A stretch of DNA of 40,299 bases, from contig CAMNUE010000016.1 of NCBI GenBank assembly GCA_946560065.1, positions 1 through 40,299 on the forward strand, written 5' to 3'. The stretch comes from an uncultured bacterium (GTDB lineage Bacteria; Bacillota_I; Bacilli_A; RF39; UBA660). This document shows, piece by piece, positions 15,061 to 22,348 of the stretch; the stretch's first letter is position 1; each line of letters opens with the position of its first letter. Made by a program: the position numbers and the translations under genes. The notes under the pieces are model-generated. The model worked only from the letters and a program-made list of their open reading frames with translations, ran no database searches and had not been told where the DNA came from.

Positions 15061-16293
15061 TTATTCAAATATCCCAATATGATATTTTTTCTTACCACGT
15101 CTGATAACTATATATTTAGAATCAATACATAGATTCTTTGTAACTACTAATTCCAAATCTGTTACCTTTTCACCATTTAAAGTAATTGACCCATTATTAA
15201 CAAATTCACGAGCTTCTCTCTTACTTGAGCAAACCTTACCAGCAACTAATAAATCAACTATATTCATATCGTTGCTTATTGTAAATGGAGTTAATCCCTT
15301 AAATGCAACTTCAATTTCCTTACTACTAAATGACTTAATATCTCCACTAAATAAATTCTCACTAATCTTAACTGCATTTTTATATGACTCTTCTCCATGT
15401 AAATCTGTAATAATACATTCAGCAAGCTTCTTTTGAGCACATCTAAGATGGGGTTCTGCTTCATGTTCCTTCATAACCTTATCAATCTCTTCTGGACTTA
15501 AGAAAGTAAATACTTTCAAATATTCATATACTTTAGAATCATCAGTATTTATTAAATATTGATATAACTCATAACTTGAGGTTTTATCTTCATCTAACCA
15601 TAAAGCATTTCCTTCACTCTTACCAAACTTCTTACCAGTAGCATCTAAAATAAGTGGCATTGTAAAAGCATAAGCTTCCTCTCCTTTAATCTTTCTAATT
15701 AAGTCAACACCAGTAGTAATATTTCCCCATTGATCTGATCCTTCAACTTGCATAGTACATCCCATATTTTCATACATATGCAAGAAATCAAATCCTTGAA
15801 TTAACATATAACTAAATTCAGCATAAGTAATACCAGTATCAAGTCTTCTATCAATTATATCTTTTGATAACATATAATTAACATTAATATATTTACCAAC
15901 ATCTCTTAAGAAATCTAAATAATTATAATCTTTAAACCACTCATAATTATTTACCAATTTTGCCTTCCCATTAAAAATCTTATCAATTTGATTTCTAATA
16001 CATTCAATATTCTTATTAAGAACATCAATACTTATAATTTCTCGTTCTGCAGTAGGCCTTGGGTCTCCAATTCTACCAGTAGCTCCTCCACATAAAAGAA
16101 TTGGATTATGCCCCATAAGCATTAATCTCTTTGCAGTAACTAAAGAACTATAATGTCCTAAATGTAGGCTATCCGCAGTAGGATCAGTTCCCCAATAAAA
16201 AGTAATACCACCTTTATTTATTTTATCTTCTATGTCTTCTCCAGCAACATCTTTTACAAGACCTCTCCACTGTAACTCTTCCCAGTTTGTCAT
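15061..16293 (-). CDS. tyrS: Tyrosyl-tRNA synthetase
   Basis: Class Ic synthetase that charges tRNA-Tyr. 410 aa, the usual bacterial TyrRS length. YWGTDPTADSLHLGH (33-47) carries the tyrosine pocket and HIGH-like motif (HLGH 44-47). EGSDQWGNITTG is the substrate-specific segment, and KFGKSEGNALWLD is the KMSKS-like loop. The C-terminal S4-type RNA-binding domain includes SSKREAREFVNNGSITLNG. The GKSEGN form marks the TyrS rather than the TyrZ subtype by general resemblance. It overlaps the upstream CYTH gene by 4 nt (ATGA) and both are controlled by the Tyr T-box leader at 16861-17062. It lies close to rpsD, as in B. subtilis. Confidence 0.97.
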   Translation of the reverse strand: MTNWEELQWRGLVKDVAGEDIEDKINKGGITFYWGTDPTADSLHLGHYSSLVTAKRLMLMGHNPILLCGGATGRIGDPRPTAEREIISIDVLNKNIECIRNQIDKIFNGKAKLVNNYEWFKDYNYLDFLRDVGKYINVNYMLSKDIIDRRLDTGITYAEFSYMLIQGFDFLHMYENMGCTMQVEGSDQWGNITTGVDLIRKIKGEEAYAFTMPLILDATGKKFGKSEGNALWLDEDKTSSYELYQYLINTDDSKVYEYLKVFTFLSPEEIDKVMKEHEAEPHLRCAQKKLAECIITDLHGEESYKNAVKISENLFSGDIKSFSSKEIEVAFKGLTPFTISNDMNIVDLLVAGKVCSSKREAREFVNNGSITLNGEKVTDLELVVTKNLCIDSKYIVIRRGKKKYHIGIFE

Positions 16294-16835
16294 TTTCTTG
16301 TCTCCTCCAATTTTAAATCTTCAATTTCACTCAAATCAATTCCGTAACTCTTATAGATATTATCTACATCTTGACTTGTACAATCTTCCTTAGAAAATCC
16401 TAAAACATTAACAACATGATAAACAGCCTCTTCACTAGGACCTTCTATTTCCATATAAGTAGGAATTTGTGGCCAATAATCAATATCTATTTCTACTCCG
16501 TTCAAAATATATTGAATACGCCTATTTTCTTGAAAACTTTTTGCTTCATATCCAAGTTCCTTCAAAATTAAATTAGTTCTTTCAAAATTATCAACTTCAA
16601 TTTCCAATTCTTGTGTTCCATCAATTTCAGATGAAACAACATTCTTAATAGTTAAAGTTGTTTTTTGACCATTAGTTCTAAGTCTAATCCATTTAGAATC
16701 CACTTTTGGAATAAAATCATAAACATATCTCTTTTGGATACAATCCCATTCCTTAGTAGCCTTTAAGCTTTCTAACTTTTCAATCACCTTCTCTACATCA
16801 ATTTCTAATATTCTTACTTCATATTCAGTATGCAT
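16290..16835 (-). CDS. CYTH domain protein (CyaB/thiamine-triphosphatase-like)
   Basis: CYTH enzymes are eight-stranded tunnel-fold phosphohydrolases or cyclases acting on triphosphates (thiamine triphosphate, inorganic triphosphate, ATP). Key residues visible in the 181 aa: N-terminal ExExR (EYEVR, 4-8), KRYVYDF, WIRLRTNG (basic pair for phosphate), TLTIK, a QELEIEV strand with paired Glu, NRRIQY, and VEIDIDYWPQIPTYMEIEG near the end. The last block is typical of CyaB-like class IV proteins. Substrate cannot be assigned. It is the first gene behind a Tyr T-box and overlaps tyrS by 4 nt, so it should rise when tRNA-Tyr is uncharged; that link has no obvious textbook explanation. Strong AAGGAGG site. 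Confidence 0.85.
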   Translation of the reverse strand: MHTEYEVRILEIDVEKVIEKLESLKATKEWDCIQKRYVYDFIPKVDSKWIRLRTNGQKTTLTIKNVVSSEIDGTQELEIEVDNFERTNLILKELGYEAKSFQENRRIQYILNGVEIDIDYWPQIPTYMEIEGPSEEAVYHVVNVLGFSKEDCTSQDVDNIYKSYGIDLSEIEDLKLEETRK

Positions 16836-16851
16836 AAAAATCCTCCTTCAA

Positions 16852-17062
16852 AAAAAAACGCAAATAATCAATCCTAAGGACGAATCATTCGCGGTACCAC
16901 CTTAATTCATGTAAAAACATGCAACTCATATATCTTAACGCGATAGAACGATTTTTCTCCAAGTAATGTAATTCATAAATTATCTCCTACTAATTCCCAC
17001 CAACCACTAGCTCTCTAAAACAAAAAATAATTACTACTAATTTACTTCTCATCGAAAAATAT
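16852..17062 (-). promoter_or_regulatory. Tyr T-box leader of the CYTH-tyrS operon
   Basis: The conserved T-box AAGGTGGTACCGCG reads on the minus strand at 16890-16903. It is followed by a long terminator helix (GCGAATGAT... with ...TTATTTGC) and nine T. Upstream, AGAGAGC and GGTTGGTGGGAA are Stem I elements. After ATGAAT comes TAC (16968-16970, with a second TAC at 16963-16965), matching a UAC tyrosine specifier at the same offset as the Leu codon in the other leader. Uncharged tRNA-Tyr should stabilise the antiterminator. A TATAGT -10 lies at 17069-17074; its -35 is weak. Confidence 0.92.
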
Positions 17063-17106
17063 AAATATACTATAACACATTTATTCTTAAAATAAAAGCC
17101 ATATAA

Positions 17107-17135
17107 TTGTATAAAAAACAAAAAAATGATATAAT
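17107..17135 (+). promoter_or_regulatory. Promoter of the 437-aa gene
   Basis: -35 TTGTAT (17107-17112), 17-bp spacer, -10 TATAAT (17130-17135); divergent from the tyrS leader promoter. Confidence 0.7.
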
Positions 17136-17164
17136 AACCAACAATTTATAAAGAGGCGAAAAAA

Positions 17165-18478
17165 ATGATTAACATTAAACTATACAACAATTTAGAAACA
17201 CTTCTTACAAATTCTAATCCCAAAAAAATTATAAAAAGAAATAATAACATACTAAAAATGCTAACCTTCACTACAATGCCAACTTTTGTTAAAAAAGTAT
17301 CTAATAGATTACCATTTGCTAATTTATTGACTGGTGTTTCTACTAAAAAGAACAATTATATCTTTAAACATAATAAGAAAAAATATCCATTTAATATCTT
17401 ATCTGAAGAAAATATTCAAAAAATTGATAAGAAAAACTTAACTAGTGATGAAATAGCTTATAAAAATGATTTAATAAGAGTTCTAAAACTAGCATGTTCA
17501 ATGGACTTAGTTAATCCAAAAATAATTATTTATTATTCAGAATTCAAATCAATTGGCTATTTAATAAGTTTTGAAGAAAATAGCATTGAAAAAATAATTG
17601 ATTATGCCAAAAATATTATTATGAATAAAAAAGATTATCTAGAATTATTTCCAATCAATGAAATAAACACACTAACAAAAGATGAATTATATAGAATTTA
17701 TATATTTCTTAAGGAAACAGAAGAGTTTCAACTATTATATTACTTATTAATATTCTCAAAAGAAATACTTAATGATTTAAGTAAACACAAAATGTTCAAA
17801 GAAATAAGTACCAATGATGATTTTGGTTTCTCTGATATCAACAAGAAAAATGCCTCCATCCTAGGAAGATATTGTGATTACCTTTATTTTGAAGATAGCG
17901 ATAATGAATCAAAATATTCAGAAGAACGTCAAGAATTAGATAAATTTGCTCTTAATCCTAAACAAGAATCAACCCATATTGCATATAATAATAAAACTAA
18001 TAAATATACATTTAAAAATGAAAGTTTTGGTTCATTCGAATTTTCTCTACTATCAGATTCTATTGATTATGAACCAATAAAAAAAGATTTGTTATCTTCA
18101 AATAGGTATCACAAATGTCATCAAAATAGTCATAATGTTATGGCTGCTTTAGAAAAGGAAGACAAAGATAATGCTCTACTTGTAGCTGGTAAAATTAAAA
18201 TTAATGAAATTGATTATGTTTATCATTCTTGGGTAGAAATTGAAAATAAAAATATCGTCATCGATTATAATCATAACCTTATCATGAATAGAGATAAATA
18301 TTATAAATTATATGAAGCTATACCTATTCAAAAAACATCAAAAGAAAATTTAAGTAAAATAATAGAATTAGCTGTTGGTGAAGCAGCCCTTGAATTAAGC
18401 TATTTAATCATCAATTATTTTGGACAAGAAATTTATGATGATTTACTAAGAAATAAAAAAATATTTACCAAAAAATAA
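17165..18478 (+). CDS. Unknown protein with a candidate Cys-His-Asp hydrolase triad
   Basis: 437 aa, not recognised. The first ~300 residues are Lys/Asn/Ile-rich and mostly helical, without a signal peptide or clear membrane helix. The C-terminal part has a papain/transglutaminase-like arrangement: KCHQNSHNVMAAL with Cys318 at a helix start, then strand-turn-strand with YVYHSWVEIEN (His354), then IVIDYNHN (Asp367). Cys at a helix N-terminus, His in HSWVE and Asp a strand later is the order of transglutaminase-like and related cysteine peptidase folds, so a cysteine hydrolase is plausible but unproven. A GAGG site and own promoter precede it; it is monocistronic and ends near a large hairpin shared with the convergent YtxH operon. 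Confidence 0.6.
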   Translation: MINIKLYNNLETLLTNSNPKKIIKRNNNILKMLTFTTMPTFVKKVSNRLPFANLLTGVSTKKNNYIFKHNKKKYPFNILSEENIQKIDKKNLTSDEIAYKNDLIRVLKLACSMDLVNPKIIIYYSEFKSIGYLISFEENSIEKIIDYAKNIIMNKKDYLELFPINEINTLTKDELYRIYIFLKETEEFQLLYYLLIFSKEILNDLSKHKMFKEISTNDDFGFSDINKKNASILGRYCDYLYFEDSDNESKYSEERQELDKFALNPKQESTHIAYNNKTNKYTFKNESFGSFEFSLLSDSIDYEPIKKDLLSSNRYHKCHQNSHNVMAALEKEDKDNALLVAGKIKINEIDYVYHSWVEIENKNIVIDYNHNLIMNRDKYYKLYEAIPIQKTSKENLSKIIELAVGEAALELSYLIINYFGQEIYDDLLRNKKIFTKK

Positions 18479-18482
18479 AATA

Positions 18483-18565
18483 AAAAAGAGAATAGAACTA
18501 ATCTGAAAATTCTACTTACTTTTATCTAATGTAGAAATTATTTAAATAGTTCTAAATCTCTTTTT
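18483..18565. terminator. Large branched hairpin terminator between convergent genes
   Basis: AAAAAGAGA (18483-18491) pairs with TCTCTTTTT (18557-18565); GAACTA (18495-18500) with TAGTTC (18547-18552); and an inner CTAC/GTAG arm is present. T- and A-runs on both outer flanks allow termination in both directions. Confidence 0.7.
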
Positions 18566-18986
18566 ATTTGTCTGTATTCAATTTTTTAATAGCTTCTTTA
18601 GAAACTTTAATTACATTTTGTAATACATCTTCTGCAGCTTTCTTAAGAGCAGGAGTTCCTTTTTCAACAGCCATATCAACTAATTCTTGAGCTTTTGTTT
18701 TTAATGCCTCTCCTTTTTCTTTAGCTATTTCCAAAACCTTTTCTTTATCCAAATCAACTAATTCCATTTTGATTTCATTAACTTTAGCATCAAATTCATC
18801 TTTTACTTCATCGATATCAATTTTTTTAATTTGTGCAACTAATTCATCAAATTTAACTTTTAATTCACGTCTTGTTTCACTACCTTTTTTAGGTGCGAAT
18901 AGAACACCAAGTCCTGCGCCAACAGCAGCACCTACAACAAACTTACCTAATCCTGAACCTTTTTCATTTTTACTCATAATAATCAT
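18564..18986 (-). CDS. YtxH-like general stress/membrane-associated protein
   Basis: YtxH-domain protein of about 140 residues. The Gly/Ala-rich membrane segment (GKFVVGAAVGAGLGVLFAPK, about residues 15-34) followed by KKGSETRREL is the family signature. The remainder is an amphipathic Lys/Glu helix (coiled-coil or membrane-surface helix). YtxH proteins are induced by general stress in B. subtilis; the molecular role is unknown. The start is ATG 18986 or ATG 18977 (MSKNEKG). The AAGGAGG site is 3 nt before the first and 12 nt before the second, so the start is uncertain. It overlaps the end of the YtxG-like gene by up to 17 nt, and the pair mirrors ytxG-ytxH of B. subtilis. Confidence 0.85.
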   Translation of the reverse strand: MIIMSKNEKGSGLGKFVVGAAVGAGLGVLFAPKKGSETRRELKVKFDELVAQIKKIDIDEVKDEFDAKVNEIKMELVDLDKEKVLEIAKEKGEALKTKAQELVDMAVEKGTPALKKAAEDVLQNVIKVSKEAIKKLNTDK

Positions 18987-19263
18987 TCTCCTCCTTAGAT
19001 TTTACTTTATTAAATATTTTTGATACAGCGGAAGTAATTCCAAAAATAACAGAATCACCAATACTAGCAATACCATCAGAAACTTTACCAATAATAGATA
19101 ATGCCCCATTAAAAGTATTAACTTTTTCTTCAATATTATCAACAACTCTATCAATCTTATCTAATATAGCAATACATTTAATACCTAAAACAATTAGGAT
19201 AATTAATAATATGATAGCAACTATGTATAATATTATTGGTAAAAATACACTTAAAAATTCCAT
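18970..19263 (-). CDS. YtxG-like (DUF948-type) small membrane protein
   Basis: About 97 residues: an N-terminal membrane helix of about 28 residues (FLPIILYIVAIILLIILIVL), then an amphipathic helix with heptad-like Ile/Val/Leu spacing (DKIDRVVDNIEEKVNTF), a short Gly/Ser-rich stretch, and a basic-acidic tail. Architecture and position directly before YtxH fit the YtxG/DUF948 family. The ATG at 19263 was chosen; the annotated GTG three codons upstream overlaps the AAGGAGATG ribosome site. Third gene of the operon starting with the lipoprotein at 21183. Molecular function unknown. Confidence 0.72.
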   Translation of the reverse strand: MEFLSVFLPIILYIVAIILLIILIVLGIKCIAILDKIDRVVDNIEEKVNTFNGALSIIGKVSDGIASIGDSVIFGITSAVSKIFNKVKSKEENDYYE

Positions 19264-19284
19264 CAAAAACACATCTCCTTTCCA

Positions 19285-20505
19285 TTAATTTTCTTGATAC
19301 ATAGAATCAATCAAATCAAACAAGTTATCATCATCATCTAATGAAACTGTATCACCATCTTCTGATTCATCTTTTATCTCTACTACACTTGTAGTTTTAC
19401 CCTCGATTTCTTGCTTAATTTCTTCTTCAATTGGAGTCTCATCATGTTTATGATTTATTTCTTTTTTTTCAACATCTTCATCATAAGTTTCTTTTTCTCT
19501 TTTAGGAGTTACTCTATCCTTACTAGCATCAACATAATCTACATTATATTCTAACCCTAAATCTTGAAAATATTCTAAAGCATCACCCATTGTTAATTCT
19601 TTTACCTCAGGTTTTCCTTTATCATCACTCAAGTCAACTAATAAATTGTCATCTTCTTCATCATCAACTTCAAATGTAGTAGTAGGAACTTCTTCATCTT
19701 TCTTCTCTTCTCCTTTAGAACCATAAGCTTTATTTCTAATATCATCAACGCTTACATTACTTCTACTAAAATTCGTTGTAAGTCTTATTTCCTTTTTTTG
19801 AACAACATCTTCTTTTTTATAATTCTTATCTAGAATACCATATATAGGTGAAATAATTGGACTTGGTTTAAAATAAGGTTTTTCCTCTTTCTTCTCATAT
19901 GTCCCATATTCATGCATAGACACACTGTATGACCTATCCATCCCATAAAGTTTGTTATCATGATTAGAAGAATAAGCACTACTAGTTGGTTTACTATAAT
20001 ATTTATCTGCGTGATTTGATGAATATTCATACTCAAAAGTATCATTGTCAATATCATCTTCTACTTCTTCCGAAATCTCACTAACTTCTTCATGCTTATA
20101 ATGTTTTTCCCTTCTGCTACCTACTTTACTAACAGAATGATTAACATGTTCATCCTTGTCAAGAACCTCTAAAATCTCAGGTTCTTCATCAGCAAAGTTT
20201 CTATCATCCATCTGAAAATCGTTGTCATCCATAAATTTGAATTCTTCATGATCACTAGGTTTAATTGTTTCATCAATAGGTCTAGATTCAAAATTATCAT
20301 CTTTTAATTCTTCTTCTTTAATTTCTTCAACTTTTTCTTCCTTCTTACCAGGTAAAACAATTTTTTTAGCTATAGGCTTTTCAAATGACTCTTTTTCTTT
20401 AACCTTTTCTTTAGGTTTAATCTTTTTTTCTTTTTTTACAGGTTCTTCAACCTCTACATATTCAACTTCAAAAAGAGCATTTTTAATTTTATCTAACACA
20501 CCCAT
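19285..20505 (-). CDS. Acidic disordered scaffold-like protein with amphipathic N-terminus
   Basis: 406 aa, mostly low-complexity Glu/Lys/Asp and almost certainly disordered. Recognisable pieces: an N-terminal amphipathic helix MGVLDKIKNALFEVEYVEV, reminiscent of the membrane-targeting start of SepF (which lacks sequence similarity beyond that point here); a Tyr/Ser-rich repeat-like stretch with SSNHADKYYSKP and SSNHDNKLYG (about 165-190); a conserved-looking core PYFKPSPIISPIYGILDKNY followed by KKEDV (about 215-238); VSVDDIRNKAYGS; and LTMGDALEYFQDLGLEYN. Such motif islands in disorder suggest a peripheral membrane scaffold that binds partners through short motifs. Its operon (lipoprotein, YtxG, YtxH) is envelope-related. 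Function unassigned; division or envelope organisation is my inference. Site AGAGGTGG. Confidence 0.65.
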   Translation of the reverse strand: MGVLDKIKNALFEVEYVEVEEPVKKEKKIKPKEKVKEKESFEKPIAKKIVLPGKKEEKVEEIKEEELKDDNFESRPIDETIKPSDHEEFKFMDDNDFQMDDRNFADEEPEILEVLDKDEHVNHSVSKVGSRREKHYKHEEVSEISEEVEDDIDNDTFEYEYSSNHADKYYSKPTSSAYSSNHDNKLYGMDRSYSVSMHEYGTYEKKEEKPYFKPSPIISPIYGILDKNYKKEDVVQKKEIRLTTNFSRSNVSVDDIRNKAYGSKGEEKKDEEVPTTTFEVDDEEDDNLLVDLSDDKGKPEVKELTMGDALEYFQDLGLEYNVDYVDASKDRVTPKREKETYDEDVEKKEINHKHDETPIEEEIKQEIEGKTTSVVEIKDESEDGDTVSLDDDDNLFDLIDSMYQEN

Positions 20506-20523
20506 GCGTCCACCTCTTTTATA

Positions 20524-21183
20524 CTAATAATCTAAATCAATCTTCTCATCTTCTAAATCTTTTTTATAACGGTCAGTCTCTTCTCTTCCAACAACATCTA
20601 AGAATGACTCTTTAGAAGAATCTGCCTTAAACAAAGTATAATCTTCTTCCTTATAATCCAAAATATTATCTCCAATTAAACTCTCTAAAACAGCATCATT
20701 AAACTTAACAGACCTTAATATATAACACATATTATTAATTACATCAGTCAAATCATCCTTATTAACATAAGACTCAATTTTTACATAATTAAACACAAAT
20801 TGAACGAAATAATTATCATCAACTTCATCTATTTGAATGTAACCATTCTTTTTATTGTAATTTAATTTTTTCGAATAATGTGAATCTTTACTTATCTCAT
20901 ATTCATTTTTAACTTTATGATAATAACTAATAGCATCTACATATAGATAATACTTGTTATTATTCCTATCTTTTAATAAGGCATTATAGTCTTCTTTTTT
21001 TACAAAAGAAACTCCCTTTGGCAAATAATACTTATATCCATCGTAAAAAACATTATACAGGTTAACTTTTTTTGACAACAATACCTTCATATTCTTACTG
21101 ATATTTGTATCATCCAATTTAGTAACACTACACCCTGTCATAAAAATCACGACAATAGAGAGCAAAACAATAATCTTTTTCAT
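20524..21183 (-). CDS. Lipoprotein of unknown function
   Basis: 219 aa with a type II signal peptide: MKKIIVLLSIVVIFMTGCS, so lipidation at Cys18 after FMTG is expected, anchoring it to the outer face of the membrane. The mature part has YKYYLPKGVSFVKKEDYN, then alternating strands and a YIQIDEVDDNYFVQFVFNY strand pair, and a C-terminal acidic stretch; no enzymatic motif was seen. The pattern resembles small anchored beta-rich lipoproteins of Bacilli. First gene of the operon leading to the disordered protein and YtxGH, with promoter at 21204-21231 and an AGGTGA site. Confidence 0.75.
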   Translation of the reverse strand: MKKIIVLLSIVVIFMTGCSVTKLDDTNISKNMKVLLSKKVNLYNVFYDGYKYYLPKGVSFVKKEDYNALLKDRNNNKYYLYVDAISYYHKVKNEYEISKDSHYSKKLNYNKKNGYIQIDEVDDNYFVQFVFNYVKIESYVNKDDLTDVINNMCYILRSVKFNDAVLESLIGDNILDYKEEDYTLFKADSSKESFLDVVGREETDRYKKDLEDEKIDLDY

Positions 21184-21203
21184 ATTTCACCTACTCTTAT
21201 TAC

Positions 21204-21231
21204 ATTATAACATCTTTTTTGCAAATGTAAA
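21204..21231 (-). promoter_or_regulatory. Promoter of the lipoprotein-YtxGH operon
   Basis: Minus strand: -35 TTTACA (21226-21231), 16-bp spacer, -10 TATAAT (21204-21209). Confidence 0.7.
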
Positions 21232-21243
21232 AATATTTTATCC

Positions 21244-21888
21244 CTATTTACTATTTTGGACAGACTCCTTAATACACTCAACATAGTATATTGGCAAATT
21301 ATCTTTAGAAAATCTATCTTCATATTCTGTCGTAATTAAAGGCATATCGTCTTGATGGAAGTCAAAACTTATTTTCTTAAGAATATAACCATTTTCACTA
21401 AAACTAACTAAAGAGTAAGTATATAAGTCTCTATTATCAGTTCTCATATGAATTTCTCTAACTCCTTTAAAAATACTTTCATATTTTTCCAAGAATACTT
21501 TACTAGACAATCTACGCAAATGATGTCTATTTTTAGGCCAAGGATCAGAAAAATTCAAATATATTCTATCAATTTCTTTTGAAAAAATATCATCAATATC
21601 TAAAGCATCTGCTCTAATCATTACCAAATTATTTAATCCTTCTGGTATTTTTTGTAAACTCTTCGCTATAACACTATCATACTTTTCTATTCCAATAAAA
21701 TTAATATCTGGATACATCTTGGCATTTTCTATTATAAACTTACCCTTACCCATACCAATCTCTATATATATTGGATTATCATTCCCAAACAATTCATTCC
21801 ATTTTCCTTTATAATCAAAATAATTCTTAACAAGATAACTAGAATTGTTCATAATCTCTTCTTTATTTTTCACATTTCTAAGTCTCAT
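21244..21888 (-). CDS. trmB: tRNA (guanine-N7-)-methyltransferase TrmB
   Basis: SAM-dependent enzyme that makes m7G46 in the tRNA variable loop. 214 aa, typical for Firmicutes. MRLRNVKNKEE is the family's N-terminus; YIEIGMGKGKFI is the SAM-binding motif I; FIGIEKYDSVIAKS is motif II with the acidic ribose ligand; LNFSDPWPKNRHHLRRL is the catalytic and tRNA-binding motif; and TEYEDRF is the C-terminal signature. All key positions look intact. Expressed from an extended -10 (TGATAAAAT, minus strand, 21908-21916) with a GGGAGTGA site; divergent from the small coiled-coil gene. Confidence 0.96.
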   Translation of the reverse strand: MRLRNVKNKEEIMNNSSYLVKNYFDYKGKWNELFGNDNPIYIEIGMGKGKFIIENAKMYPDINFIGIEKYDSVIAKSLQKIPEGLNNLVMIRADALDIDDIFSKEIDRIYLNFSDPWPKNRHHLRRLSSKVFLEKYESIFKGVREIHMRTDNRDLYTYSLVSFSENGYILKKISFDFHQDDMPLITTEYEDRFSKDNLPIYYVECIKESVQNSK

Positions 21889-21915
21889 CTAATCACTCCC
21901 AACTGATATTTTATC

Positions 21916-21942
21916 ACATTAAAAGTTTATCTGCATAAAATA
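21916..21942 (+). promoter_or_regulatory. Candidate mother-cell (SigK/SigE-type) promoter
   Basis: CATAAAATA (21934-21942) fits the SigK -10 CATAnnnTA, and AC (21916-21917) lies 16 bp upstream, as SigK -35 elements often do. No SigA hexamers at standard spacing were found here. The consensus is short, so chance is possible. Confidence 0.35.
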
Positions 21943-21961
21943 AAGAGAAAGAAGTGATTCT

Positions 21962-22147
21962 ATGAATAATACACCTTATCCATACTTTCCTAATCCTTTT
22001 GGACAATTCCAAGAACAAGTAAAATTTGAGGAAGAAATAAAGAATTTAAAAATAGAAGTAGCCAAGTTAAAAGAACGTTTAAACAACTTAGAAAACAAAA
22101 AAACAAATGATTATTTAAAAAAAGATGATAGTCTATACATGTTATAG
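21962..22147 (+). CDS. Small coiled-coil protein with Pro/Tyr-rich start
   Basis: 61 aa. The N-terminus NNTPYPYFPNPFGQF is rich in Pro, Tyr, Phe and Asn; it is followed by one Glu/Lys helix with clear heptads (EEEIKNLKIEVAKLKERLNN). This layout recalls small spore-coat or coat-associated proteins of Bacilli, but no family is recognised. A GAAGTGAT site precedes the ATG and a strong terminator (22169-22204) follows, which argues that it is a real monocistronic gene. A possible mother-cell sigma promoter lies upstream, supporting but not proving a sporulation role. Confidence 0.65.
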   Translation: MNNTPYPYFPNPFGQFQEQVKFEEEIKNLKIEVAKLKERLNNLENKKTNDYLKKDDSLYML

Positions 22148-22168
22148 ATTATCACTAAACATATTATT

Positions 22169-22204
22169 GACAAATAAGTATCCAAGAGACTTATTTGTCT
22201 TTTT
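22169..22204 (+). terminator. Terminator of the small coiled-coil gene
   Basis: GACAAATAAGT (22169-22179) and ACTTATTTGTC (22189-22199): perfect 11-bp stem followed by TTTTT. Confidence 0.88.
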
Positions 22205-22285
22205 AATTAAATAAAAAGTAATTATGACAAAAATGGTAATAAAATTATTTTCATAAAGAAGCACAACTCTAATAAAATTACTTTA

Positions 22286-22316
22286 TAAAAAAAGACCATT
22301 AACAAAACAGTCATTC
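22286..22316 (-). terminator. Terminator of the LRR-transglutaminase gene
   Basis: On the minus strand GACTGTT (22312 down to 22306) pairs with AATGGTC (22300 down to 22294), with two G-U pairs, then seven T. It lies 33 nt beyond the frame-corrected stop at 22349. Confidence 0.65.
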
Positions 22317-22348
22317 AAAAATACTAACTTACAATCTAATATAATCTT

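Noticed and set aside
17146..17355. Minus-strand hydrophobic 69-codon ORF opposite the 437-aa gene start
   Set aside because: Antisense to a gene with promoter and ribosome site; hydrophobicity arises from complement of Lys/Asn-rich codons.
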